From Peribacillus deserti (lineage in GTDB: Bacteria > Bacillota > Bacilli > Bacillales > DSM-1321), in NCBI RefSeq assembly GCF_016909175.1, contig NZ_JAFBFI010000002.1, forward strand, positions 124,001 through 188,000: a stretch of DNA of 64,000 nucleotides, written 5' to 3'. This document shows, one piece after another, positions 16,591 through 25,196 of this stretch. Positions within the stretch are counted from its first letter, which is position 1. Each line of letters opens with the position of its first letter. The notes below the pieces were generated by a model. It searched no databases. It was given only the letters and a program-made list of their open reading frames with translations, and was not told the DNA's origin. The translations under genes and the position numbers were made by a program.

Positions 16591-18006
16591 ATGCAATATC
16601 ATTTATTTAAGCCTGACCGGCATTGGAGTGAAATCGAGCTATGGAAGGATGTTACAGAAGAACAATGGAATGATTGGATCTGGCAGCTGACCAATACGAT
16701 TAAAACGCTCGATGATTTAAAAAAGGTGGTAAACCTTACGTCTGATGAGGAAGAAGGCGTTCGCATTGCGACTAAGACGATTCCCTTAAACATTACACCT
16801 TACTATGCTTCTTTAATGAATCCAGCCGACCCAAGATGTCCAATCCGTATGCAGTCTGTTCCGATTTCAAGTGAAGTGAGCAAAACAAGATATGATTTGG
16901 AGGATCCTCTGCATGAAGATGAAGATTCACCTGTTCCAGGATTAACCCACCGGTATCCTGACCGAGTTCTTTTTCTTGTTACAAATCAATGCTCTATGTA
17001 CTGCCGTTATTGCACACGAAGAAGATTTTCTGGACAAATTGGCATGGGTGTACCCAAGAAACAGCTGGATGCCGCCATTCAATATATCCGCGAAACCCAA
17101 GAGGTTAGGGATGTTCTTATTTCTGGAGGAGACGGACTTTTAATTAATGACAATATTTTAGAATATATCCTTAAACATCTTAGGGAAATTGGGCATGTTG
17201 AAATTATCCGGATTGGAACCAGAGCGCCAGTCGTCTTCCCTCAGCGAATAACAGAAAATCTGTGTAATATCCTGAAAAAATATCATCCTGTCTGGCTGAA
17301 TACGCACTTCAATACATCGATTGAAATTACGGAGGAGTCAAAGCGCGCTTGCGAAATACTGGTAAACTCAGGTGTACCAGTTGGAAACCAGGCGGTTATT
17401 CTTTCGGGAATTAATGACAGTGTCCCGATCATGCGTAAACTCATGCATGATCTTGTTAAAATCAGAGTCCGTCCCTATTATATTTATCAATGTGACCTTT
17501 CAGAAGGAATCGGCCATTTCAGAGCACCCATCAGCAAAGGCCTGGAGATCATGGAAGGTCTCCGAGGGCACACATCCGGATATGCAGTGCCGACATTTGT
17601 TGTAGATGCTCCAGGAGGAGGAGGGAAAATTCCGCTTCAGCCCAACTATATTATTTCACAGAGTGCAAATAAGGTGGTGCTTCGAAATTTTGAAGGAGTG
17701 ATTACCTCATATCCCGAACCCCAGGAATACCAGGCTGGCAAAGCAGATTCCTATTTTAAAGAAAAGTTCCCTGAACTGTATCAGAACTATAATACTACAG
17801 GAATTCTATCCTTAATGGATGATTCGAAGTTTAATATTGTTCCAGAAGGACTCGCAAGGATAGATAAACGGGAAGCATATAAGGAAAATCCTGAGCACGA
17901 CAGCTTAAAAAGCAAGAGAGGAAAAAGAGACGAGCTCAAGGAGAAGAAATTCCTTTCCCAGCAGACTAAAGAAGTAACCGTCACAGGCAGGTGGAATAAT
18001 AAATGA
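16591..18006 (+). CDS. kamA: lysine 2,3-aminomutase
   Basis: A 471-residue radical SAM enzyme that turns L-lysine into L-beta-lysine using SAM, a 4Fe-4S cluster and PLP. The cluster motif CxxxCxxC is C134-SMY-C138-RY-C141. The PLP region VDAPGGGGKIPLQPNY lies near 340. Length equals that of B. subtilis KamA. CTTGGAGGG precedes the ATG, and 110 bases separate it from the acetyltransferase gene, so it may also have its own transcript. The lysine-rich C-terminal tail is normal for Bacillus KamA. Its last four bases overlap the yokU start. Confidence 0.95.
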   Translation: MQYHLFKPDRHWSEIELWKDVTEEQWNDWIWQLTNTIKTLDDLKKVVNLTSDEEEGVRIATKTIPLNITPYYASLMNPADPRCPIRMQSVPISSEVSKTRYDLEDPLHEDEDSPVPGLTHRYPDRVLFLVTNQCSMYCRYCTRRRFSGQIGMGVPKKQLDAAIQYIRETQEVRDVLISGGDGLLINDNILEYILKHLREIGHVEIIRIGTRAPVVFPQRITENLCNILKKYHPVWLNTHFNTSIEITEESKRACEILVNSGVPVGNQAVILSGINDSVPIMRKLMHDLVKIRVRPYYIYQCDLSEGIGHFRAPISKGLEIMEGLRGHTSGYAVPTFVVDAPGGGGKIPLQPNYIISQSANKVVLRNFEGVITSYPEPQEYQAGKADSYFKEKFPELYQNYNTTGILSLMDDSKFNIVPEGLARIDKREAYKENPEHDSLKSKRGKRDELKEKKFLSQQTKEVTVTGRWNNK

Positions 18007-18278
18007 AGTGTGCTTGGTGTGAGGCAGAAGGAGCAATAATGACAAAAGCTGCTGTTTACTGGGAACTCCCTGACGGAACAAGAGCCATCGAGATAAGAGA
18101 AACGCCCACGATTTCCTGTGCAGGGTGCGGAATGAATTATCAAACTGATGAACTGGTTACGGAAATTGAAGACCAATTATTCTTAATAGATACCAAAAAA
18201 TTGCCTAAGGTGCTTACCTATGATGAATTAATGGCACTTCCCCGGTTGTTGAAAAGAAATTACTTTAATTTTTCTTAA
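18003..18278 (+). CDS. yokU: YokU family zinc-ribbon protein
   Basis: A 91-residue protein starting in the ATGA overlap with kamA. Two CxxC pairs are visible, CAWC (3-6) and CAGC (near 39-42), giving a four-cysteine zinc site as in the N-terminal domain of MqsA-type proteins; this matches the YokU family. Its function is not known. The strict coupling to kamA here, and its association with kamA in other Bacilli, suggest an accessory role, perhaps in metal or cluster handling or in regulation. Confidence 0.85.
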   Translation: MKCAWCEAEGAIMTKAAVYWELPDGTRAIEIRETPTISCAGCGMNYQTDELVTEIEDQLFLIDTKKLPKVLTYDELMALPRLLKRNYFNFS

Positions 18279-18351
18279 TTTACAGCCTGGTGCGAGGCAG
18301 TAGAAAAATAGCACGTTTAGGATAAAAACAGCCAGAATTGCGGGCAGTATT

Positions 18352-18384
18352 AAGGGAAACTTTAAAATAGGTTTCCCTATTTTA
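18352..18384 (+). terminator. intrinsic terminator after yokU
   Basis: AGGGAAAC and GTTTCCCT form an 8-bp stem around a 10-base loop, followed by ATTTTAGTATT. It lies about 75 bases after yokU and is the likely end of the kamA operon. Confidence 0.7.
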
Positions 18385-18925
18385 GTATTCCACCCAAATT
18401 CGGATTTATATAGTGTGCAAAATCATTATGGCAGCTTAGGAAGATTACGACCCTTAGTACAAATTTATCATCCTAAAACTGTAAAGTTAAAATTCTCCCC
18501 CAATATACCTCTAACTAATTATATTCACACCTAAAAAAATCCACTATTTTTATTCTTCAGAAAAGTGATTCTCATAACATGAAAACTATTTAACACTCCC
18601 TATCTCACAGGAATTTTAGCCGGATGAAACAGCTGTATCTAGCAGGGAATAAAGATTAGTTCTTCTCCTAGGTCATTTTGCTCATTATAAGATAGTTGAA
18701 GTAAATTATTAACAATAATCCTTTCCAACTTAAAATTCCAAATATATAATATTTTTTAAGTTCTCTTTTTGAGAACTTAAAAGTGGAAAATTTCTTTAAA
18801 TTACGGCAGGTATAGAACTTATCTTGTCACTTTTAAATAGAGGCAAGTCTAATGCTTTATAAACATATTGTTCCAATAATTCAATAACTTTATGAAATCC
18901 CACATCTAAGGAGGCAAAACAAAAG
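18385..18925. other. A+T-rich intergenic region before the PAS-GGDEF-EAL gene
   Basis: About 540 bases without a supported gene. It contains a perfect 12-bp palindromic hairpin at 18754-18782 and presumably the promoter of the downstream gene. No c-di-GMP riboswitch consensus was found. Confidence 0.4.
18754..18782. repeat. perfect 12-bp inverted repeat
   Basis: TTTTAAGTTCTC (18754-18765) and GAGAACTTAAAA (18771-18782) flank TTTTT. There is no clean T-run on either side, so it may be an operator or RNA hairpin in the leader of the c-di-GMP gene rather than a terminator. Confidence 0.6.
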
Positions 18926-21904
18926 GTGAAGATTATTAATTCTTTAAAAAATCTGAAGGATACACTCATTCCTGCCCCTTTGGGTACCTTCTTTCCAAAT
19001 GCTGAGTCTACTTTTAATAAAGAACTATTTCATGAATTATTTGATCATCATCCAGATGCGGTTTTTATGATTGATACAAATGGGCATATTCTAAGCTACA
19101 ATCATTCGGTTAAATTAATATTCGGATATGAAGATAAGGATTTAAAAGGAGAATTCAGCAGATATTTTACAAAAGAATGCCAGCTCAAAAGAAACAGGGT
19201 CTTTCAACTTGTACTGGAAGGTAAAGCCTTCAGTTATCAAGGAGAGGTATTACATAGGAATGGGACCCAAATTAATATTGAATTCACTTATATTCCGATT
19301 GTTAATTATGATAAGCAAGTTCTTGGTGTTTATTGTATCGCTAAAAATATAACATCTTATATTCGAAACCAAAATGAATTAATTAAAATTCAAAACAGCC
19401 TTGAAAACGCCCAAGTGGCTGCAAATATTGGGAGTTGGGACTATGACATAATTGAGGATGAGGCTTACTGGTCAAATCAAACCTATAAAATTTTCGGCAT
19501 TGATAAAACGGAGGATTTCGTCCCTTCTTTTAACAATGTTCTGAGTTATATTCATCCTGAAGACCAAGAGCATGTCCGCAATATTGTAGAAAAGTCCATT
19601 GAAAACGGACATGAAAGATACATGACTGAATACAGAATCCTTCATCGGGATGGTTCCATTATTTATGTGAATGAAACTGCCGATGTGATCTTAGATGAAA
19701 ATGACACACCTGTTCGGCTAATCGGAATTATTCAAAATATAACGAAAAGTAAAATTGCTGAAACAAGGCTTTCAGCAAGTGAAGCAAGGTTTAAAAATAT
19801 ATATAGCAATTTGGAAGTTGGAATTTGGTCCTTTGACGTCGAGAAGAAGGAATATTTACTGCTTTCACCAGGAATAGAAGATGTAACGGGTTACTTGCCG
19901 GAAGATTTTAAAAAGATGTCATGGGAGTCTATTATCCATAAAGACGATGCTGCTGCATATTCAAATATCAAGACAAAATTAAAAAGAGGAGAGTCTATAC
20001 AGCACCGTTATAGAATCTTAGATCCAGCCGGAAACGTACGCTGGCTGCAGGATCAAACGATACCCGTCCTTGATTCCTGCGGTAACCTTATTCGCGTTGA
20101 CGGCATTATTTCCAATATTTCTGAACATCAGGAATATGAAGAGAAGATTAGGCACTTAGCATATCATGACTATTTAACAGAATTGCCTAATCGCAGATGG
20201 TTTGAAGAAAAAATAGAATCTTTAATTACATGTATTCAAGATAAGAAAAACCAAAAATTCTCTATTATTTACCTCAATTTAGATCGTTTTAAAAATATTA
20301 ACGATACACTTGGAATAACAATTGCTGATCAGTTATTGCAGAAATTTAGTGAAAGAATATTAAATATCCTGAATGATTCTTCTTCAATTTCCAGACTTAG
20401 CGGAGATGAATTTGGAATCATTTTGTGGAATTTTATTAACCTAGATGAACCAGTTACATTGGCACGTAAAATTCTTGATGCAATGAAAGAGGCTTTTTAT
20501 ATTCATGATTTTGAAATCTTTGTGACAACAAGCATCGGAATCAGTACTTATCCAACTGATGGAAAAACAAAAGAAGTTATACTAAGAAATGCGGATGCTG
20601 CATTATATCTGGCAAAAGATAAAGGGAAAAATAATTTTCAAATCTATTCATCTTCCTTAAACATTGCAACATACAAAGCATTTTCCATCGAAAGCAGCCT
20701 GAGAAATGCCATTAAGAATGATGAATTCATACTTCATTTCCAGCCGAGGGTAGAAGCAGGTACGGGAAAAATAGTAAGTGCTGAAGCGTTAATACGCTGG
20801 AATCACCCGACCTGGGGGCTTATTTCCCCGGGTGAGTTTATTCCAATTGCAGAAAAAAGTGATCTCATTCTTGATATAGGTGATTGGGTTTTGATTAAGG
20901 TCTGTAATTATATAAATGAATGGAAGAAACGAGATGCACCATTAGTGCCTATATCCATTAATATTTCCGCGAAACGATTCTTAAAGAATGATTGGGTTAT
21001 AAATATAATTGATTTTATAGAAGAGACTCATACGGACCCTAGGCTGCTAGAATTTGAAATTACAGAATCTACATTAATTAAGCATGAAGAAGTTGTAGAA
21101 TCAGCGATAGATTCCTTAAAGAAAATTGGAATTCGTTTTGCCTTAGACGACTTTGGAACAGGATATTCCTCTCTTACTTATCTTAACCGTTTTGCAATTG
21201 ATACAATTAAAATAGACAAGTCCTTTATCCAAAAAATATCAAAATCTGATAGTGATAAAATCATAACTAAATCCATTATATTTTTAGCAAGAGGATTAAA
21301 AATGAGGGTAGTGGCGGAAGGGGTAGAAACTCCAGAGCAGTTAGTTTTTCTGCAAAAATTAGGATGTGAGGAGATTCAAGGGTTTTTATTCAGTAAGCCT
21401 GTCCCAGAAAAGGAATTTCAAAGCCTGTTGAAAAAAGAAACTCTTAAGCCCTCCAAGTATCATTCTCAATCTGAAGCTATAGCTAACAGAAGAAAATATG
21501 ATCGAGTTTCTCTGCCGCTGCCTCTTCGTGCGGAAATGACGTTAACTTCAATACAGGGTAAAAAGGTTTCAGTCGGGAAATCTGAGACGCTAATCGAAGA
21601 TATTGGGCTGGGCGGTCTGAGATTTCTGACGAATATTAACTTGCCTGTTCGTCCTGACCTTGAATTACAATTTGATACGAGGGTAATGGGGCAGAATGTA
21701 CAACTTATTGGCCATATAGTTTGGAAACAAGAAATAAGTGAAGTATTTCAGTACGGATTACAATTTTTCTTGAACGAGAAGGCAAAGGTGAGTATTGCCA
21801 AAATGGTTAAAAAGCTTTCTGTTCAATTACATAATTCTTCCGGTCTGCCAGACAGTGCTTTCACTGAAGAAAATCCAATTACTTATATTAAAAATATAAA
21901 ATAA
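18926..21904 (+). CDS. PAS-PAS-PAS-GGDEF-EAL-PilZ c-di-GMP signalling protein
   Basis: A 992-residue cytosolic protein. Three PAS domains span about 33-150, 165-285 and 287-405, then GGDEF about 409-575, EAL about 582-835 and PilZ about 854-960. The EAL half keeps the phosphodiesterase residues: EAL near 619, SINIS, EITES, DDFGTGYSS, the IDKSF lysine and AEGVE. The GGDEF half looks weakened: SGDEF at the signature, LNLD in place of LDLD, and TLGI with no His-Gly. It has no RxxD inhibitory site. PilZ has RRKYDR and DIGLGGL, so it should bind c-di-GMP. I infer a PAS-controlled phosphodiesterase with PilZ feedback. The start is GTG, with AAGGAGGC 10 bases upstream. Confidence 0.92.
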   Translation: MKIINSLKNLKDTLIPAPLGTFFPNAESTFNKELFHELFDHHPDAVFMIDTNGHILSYNHSVKLIFGYEDKDLKGEFSRYFTKECQLKRNRVFQLVLEGKAFSYQGEVLHRNGTQINIEFTYIPIVNYDKQVLGVYCIAKNITSYIRNQNELIKIQNSLENAQVAANIGSWDYDIIEDEAYWSNQTYKIFGIDKTEDFVPSFNNVLSYIHPEDQEHVRNIVEKSIENGHERYMTEYRILHRDGSIIYVNETADVILDENDTPVRLIGIIQNITKSKIAETRLSASEARFKNIYSNLEVGIWSFDVEKKEYLLLSPGIEDVTGYLPEDFKKMSWESIIHKDDAAAYSNIKTKLKRGESIQHRYRILDPAGNVRWLQDQTIPVLDSCGNLIRVDGIISNISEHQEYEEKIRHLAYHDYLTELPNRRWFEEKIESLITCIQDKKNQKFSIIYLNLDRFKNINDTLGITIADQLLQKFSERILNILNDSSSISRLSGDEFGIILWNFINLDEPVTLARKILDAMKEAFYIHDFEIFVTTSIGISTYPTDGKTKEVILRNADAALYLAKDKGKNNFQIYSSSLNIATYKAFSIESSLRNAIKNDEFILHFQPRVEAGTGKIVSAEALIRWNHPTWGLISPGEFIPIAEKSDLILDIGDWVLIKVCNYINEWKKRDAPLVPISINISAKRFLKNDWVINIIDFIEETHTDPRLLEFEITESTLIKHEEVVESAIDSLKKIGIRFALDDFGTGYSSLTYLNRFAIDTIKIDKSFIQKISKSDSDKIITKSIIFLARGLKMRVVAEGVETPEQLVFLQKLGCEEIQGFLFSKPVPEKEFQSLLKKETLKPSKYHSQSEAIANRRKYDRVSLPLPLRAEMTLTSIQGKKVSVGKSETLIEDIGLGGLRFLTNINLPVRPDLELQFDTRVMGQNVQLIGHIVWKQEISEVFQYGLQFFLNEKAKVSIAKMVKKLSVQLHNSSGLPDSAFTEENPITYIKNIK

Positions 21905-22033
21905 TTAGGCAATAAGGCTTCAGAACTCCTATCAACTCTAAGATGGCAAAGCCCTTGAAATTGACTGTTTATTCTATCAACAAAAAGGGAACTTAATGTA
22001 ATATTAAATTTTCCTAGTTTTATAGGTAAAGTG

Positions 22034-22708
22034 ATGAAATATGGGGTAGACACAATGGACGAAATGGCTAAATCGCTGCAGAAATTCAGATATACTAAGG
22101 AAATAAAAAAATCACTAGCTAGTATAGATCCAATGTTGATAAATAATAAGGATTTATCTGCCGTTTTTGTTAAACTATTTGAAGAACAATTAATAAGTGA
22201 AAATGATTTAATGGCACTTAATATTAAATTTAAGCTAAGTCAATTCACTTCTTTAATGGAACATAACTTTACAGGCTTAAAGTGCGGTATATACTTGTAT
22301 GATGAGGATGAAAAAAGGCTTTGGAATGGTGCCACTTCGCGCGTTTCAAACCATTATAACGAGTATTCAAATGGTTTATCAGCTGTTAATGATATCGCTC
22401 AAGGGGATGACATACCTCTTTATGTGAAAGGAATTATTCCCATACCCGACGTTGCAAGGGGCGAGGATATTATTTCACTAAACCATAAAGCCGATCTTTT
22501 GAAGAGCGGCTACCATTCTATATGCTGCAGCCCTGTGAAACACGGAAATGTAATGATTGGACATACGGTCATGTTTTCGGAGAAAATTAAGACTTTTACC
22601 ATAAAGGAAATGAGAATGTTCAGCCGTTATAATCATTTAATTGAAGGGAAATTAATGCATATGAAGCATGAGTTAATATCGCTTATCAAGAAAACAAATA
22701 TAGGATAA
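22034..22708 (+). CDS. hypothetical GAF-like sensor protein
   Basis: About 224 residues, no signal peptide and no transmembrane segment. I do not recognise a named family. The middle (about 65-205) alternates strands and helices like a GAF domain (GLKCGIYLYDEDEKRLWNG, then HSICCSPVKHGNVMIGH), with two adjacent Cys. Several starts compete: GTG 22031, ATG 22034 behind AGGT, or ATG 22055 behind GGGGT. It is 16 bases upstream of an XRE regulator and follows the c-di-GMP gene in the same direction, so it may be a sensor for one of them. Confidence 0.6.
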   Translation: MKYGVDTMDEMAKSLQKFRYTKEIKKSLASIDPMLINNKDLSAVFVKLFEEQLISENDLMALNIKFKLSQFTSLMEHNFTGLKCGIYLYDEDEKRLWNGATSRVSNHYNEYSNGLSAVNDIAQGDDIPLYVKGIIPIPDVARGEDIISLNHKADLLKSGYHSICCSPVKHGNVMIGHTVMFSEKIKTFTIKEMRMFSRYNHLIEGKLMHMKHELISLIKKTNIG

Positions 22709-22724
22709 AGATTAAGGTGAATAT

Positions 22725-23096
22725 ATGTTAGGATACGGTGAAAGATTAAAAGAACTAAGATTGGAAAGCAGTCTTACAATGGAAAAAGCTGCAAAAATTG
22801 TGGGCATTGCTAAGTCAACGTATGCCGGCTATGAGTCGGAATTTAGACAGCCTTCATTAGATAAACTTAGCTTATTTGCCAATTACTATAGAGTTTCTGT
22901 GGATTATCTTCTAAATTTAACAGACCAAAGAGAGAGAAAAGAACCTTCAAGCCATAATGCAAAAGTATTCCTTCATAGCAGGGAATTACATTGGGATGGA
23001 GTTCCCTTACAGGAAGAAGACTTAAAGCAAATTAGAGATTTTTTACAAACAGTAGTCGAAAAAAATAAGATAAACAAAGTGAATGATATAGGATAA
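22725..23096 (+). CDS. XRE family transcriptional regulator
   Basis: A 123-residue protein with an N-terminal Cro/C1-type helix-turn-helix at about 5-62 (MEKAAKIVGIAKSTYAGYES is the recognition part) and a C-terminal tail of about 55 residues. AAGGTG precedes the ATG. It lies directly behind the GAF-like gene and probably forms a unit with it. The target is unknown; autoregulation or control of the c-di-GMP gene are both possible. A terminator follows about 105 bases downstream. Confidence 0.85.
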   Translation: MLGYGERLKELRLESSLTMEKAAKIVGIAKSTYAGYESEFRQPSLDKLSLFANYYRVSVDYLLNLTDQRERKEPSSHNAKVFLHSRELHWDGVPLQEEDLKQIRDFLQTVVEKNKINKVNDIG

Positions 23097-23200
23097 GTTT
23101 ATTTGGGGCAGTTTCCAAAATTGTCGGACGCTAGCCTTTACAACTAGAGTGTTGTTTGAACCGCATATATAGACTTATATTTTAACAAAATAGGGCACAT

Positions 23201-23243
23201 AAGCCGGGAGGCAATTTTGCTTCCGGCTTTCATTTTGTTTTCA
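23201..23243 (+). terminator. intrinsic terminator before the HD-GYP gene
   Basis: AAGCCGGGAGGC pairs with GCTTCCGGCTT around AATTTT, followed by TTCATTTTGTTTTC. It sits only 24 bases before the HD-GYP start and inside that frame's upstream extension, so it could either end the XRE transcript or act on the HD-GYP leader. Confidence 0.75.
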
Positions 23244-23266
23244 AAATATCAGAGGTTAAATATCTG

Positions 23267-24634
23267 TTGGTGGTCATGTGTGTTTCCATGCTTATCATGC
23301 TGCTATGTGAATACTCGGTATATCTGAAACACATTAAGCCCCTGAATGAACTTTATAAAGAGGACAATCCTGCTTTTCATTTATTAGAGAATGCATTTCA
23401 CACGATTCATACATTTCCCGTATTAACGGTTAAACGAATATTGGGCCCTCATTTGTTAGGCTTGTCCCTGCCGGCAAGTCTGCTAGCCTTAATTTTTATC
23501 AAATTGGGTTATCTTGATTTTCCTATCTATTTTATCGGCCTCGCATGGATGGGAGCTTTATTAGTAGCTGTTATGCATGCTCTTATTGAATTTTTTCTCA
23601 CTTACCGCTCAATCGTTCCGGTAGTAACAGATATAATAAAACGATCAGAGGCTTATGGGAAAAAATTATCTCTTCCTCTTAAAAATCTTATCACTATTAA
23701 AGGAAAGCTTATATACAGCTCCGTGTTCATTGCGGTATTTCCTATATTAGGTTTTATCCTGGCCTCTGGTATTCAGCTGAATCAAACGAGCTCGGGGGAT
23801 TTAAGTTCTTATTGGAAATGGGCTGTAACGGATCTTGCCGTTATTGTTTCTTTAGCTGCATTCAGCAGCTTACTTTTATATGAAAATATAAATAAACCAA
23901 TTGAAGTCTTAAAGCAGCGATTTACAAAAGTGGAAGAGGGGCATATGGATCCGATTGTTAATATCTATTTAGATGAATATGCCACTTTGGTCACCGGTTT
24001 TAATACGATGGTGAAAGGAATTAAGGATAGAGACCAGAGGAACGATTCTCTGCTTGAGAGCTTTTATACGGTCTTCGCTGCAACCCTTGATGCAAGGGAT
24101 CCTTATACTGCCGGGCATTCAAACCGGGTAGCGGAATTTTCGGTATTAATTGGTGAAAAGGCCGAGCTGGATCCCACTCAGATTGATTTGTTAAAAAAAT
24201 CCTCTCTTTTACATGATATTGGAAAGATCGGTGTTCGAGATGCTGTTCTGCTTAAAGAAGGCCGATTAACCGATGAAGAGTTTGAGCAAATTAAACTGCA
24301 TCCTGTTATAGGAGCAAATATACTTGAACAGGTTAATCTTCCAAATGATCTTAAGCCGCTGCTTCCTGGAGTGAAGTATCATCATGAACGTTATGATGGG
24401 AAGGGCTATCCTGAAGGTTTAAAAGGAGAAGAAATTCCTTTATTCGTAAGAATAATGGCCGTTGCTGATGCCTATGATGCCATGACTTCTGACCGTCCGT
24501 ACCGAAAAGGAATGCCTGTCGAAAAAGCTTTGTCCATTCTTGAAGATGGAAAAGGGACGCAATGGGACCCGCATTTTGTGGACCTTTTTATTTTTGTGAT
24601 GAAGAATCAAACATCAGAAAAGCGAATAAGCTGA
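23267..24634 (+). CDS. membrane HAMP/HD-GYP protein, probable c-di-GMP phosphodiesterase
   Basis: 455 residues. Hydrophobic segments are visible near 1-15, 65-85, 88-110, 145-165 and 185-205. A HAMP linker follows (NKPIEVLKQRFTKVEEG, about 208-255), then an HD-GYP domain (about 270-440) with LLHDIGKIG and HHERYDGKGYPEG intact. The enzyme should hydrolyse c-di-GMP. The only start-like codon is TTG 23267 behind a distant AGAGG. The frame stays open upstream without a start, and the first membrane segment looks cut at its beginning, so the N-terminus may be truncated. It is read in the same direction as the EAL-PilZ gene but behind its own terminator. Confidence 0.8.
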   Translation: MVVMCVSMLIMLLCEYSVYLKHIKPLNELYKEDNPAFHLLENAFHTIHTFPVLTVKRILGPHLLGLSLPASLLALIFIKLGYLDFPIYFIGLAWMGALLVAVMHALIEFFLTYRSIVPVVTDIIKRSEAYGKKLSLPLKNLITIKGKLIYSSVFIAVFPILGFILASGIQLNQTSSGDLSSYWKWAVTDLAVIVSLAAFSSLLLYENINKPIEVLKQRFTKVEEGHMDPIVNIYLDEYATLVTGFNTMVKGIKDRDQRNDSLLESFYTVFAATLDARDPYTAGHSNRVAEFSVLIGEKAELDPTQIDLLKKSSLLHDIGKIGVRDAVLLKEGRLTDEEFEQIKLHPVIGANILEQVNLPNDLKPLLPGVKYHHERYDGKGYPEGLKGEEIPLFVRIMAVADAYDAMTSDRPYRKGMPVEKALSILEDGKGTQWDPHFVDLFIFVMKNQTSEKRIS

Positions 24635-24644
24635 CTGGAAAAAA

Positions 24645-24698
24645 GGGGCAGTCCCCGCAAAGTCTCCTGTAAGATCTTTGCGGAAACAAGACAGTCCC
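24645..24698. repeat. GGGGCAGTCCCC-type repeat with inner hairpin
   Basis: GGGGCAGTCCCC (24645-24656) and GACAGTCCC (24690-24698) flank a perfect hairpin CCGCAAAG...CTTTGCGG (24655-24683). It belongs to the same short-repeat group as 28532-28609, 37198-37278 and 52301-52377. Lying between convergent genes, it may also serve as a transcription stop. Confidence 0.6.
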
Positions 24699-24705
24699 TT
24701 ATTTG

Positions 24706-25074
24706 TTATTGCTTTAGTTTTTCTACATCATCATTTGGTCCCTGAAAATCGAGGTTTAGTATTTGCTGCTGTTCTATGAATCTCCGTGCCTCTTCATCCC
24801 CTAATTGATAGATGATCGAGTAGATGTGTTTTAGTGATGACTCATATTTTTCATTTTGTGAGGCTTTACTTGGTTCAACGTATGGAACGTGGGATCTTAC
24901 AAAGGTTTTCATATCATCATCATAGTTTTGAGTAAACCACATGCGAAGTTCCGCCAATTCTTCGGCATTAGCATATATTCTAAAATTTGGGCTTCCATCA
25001 ATTGGGGCTTCAAGGATCTCTCCGTTCGATACATCAACGAAATAAGTTTGTTTAGTTGTTTCCATTTCATTCAT
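24706..25074 (-). CDS. hypothetical protein
   Basis: A 122-residue soluble acidic protein not recognised by me. It starts at ATG 25074 (minus) with AGGGAGATG just upstream, which supports translation. Residues 8-35 look like a short beta domain (TYFVDVSNGEILEAP) and the rest is helical, with a FIEQQQ stretch. There are no cysteines, membrane segments or catalytic signatures. It is convergent with the HD-GYP gene and divergent from the hydrolase gene. Confidence 0.6.
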   Translation of the reverse strand: MNEMETTKQTYFVDVSNGEILEAPIDGSPNFRIYANAEELAELRMWFTQNYDDDMKTFVRSHVPYVEPSKASQNEKYESSLKHIYSIIYQLGDEEARRFIEQQQILNLDFQGPNDDVEKLKQ

Positions 25075-25196
25075 CTCCCTTAGCTGGTCGTTTCTTATTT
25101 TGTACCACTATAATAGCTGGACTAATCTACCTTTTTATTTTATTAAGATAAAAAATGTGATTTAATGTGCTTACAAAGAATAAGAGGAGCTTGCAG

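Noticed and set aside
23097-23266. c-di-GMP riboswitch before the HD-GYP gene
   Set aside because: The GEMM core sequences are absent; the GC hairpin there is better read as a terminator.
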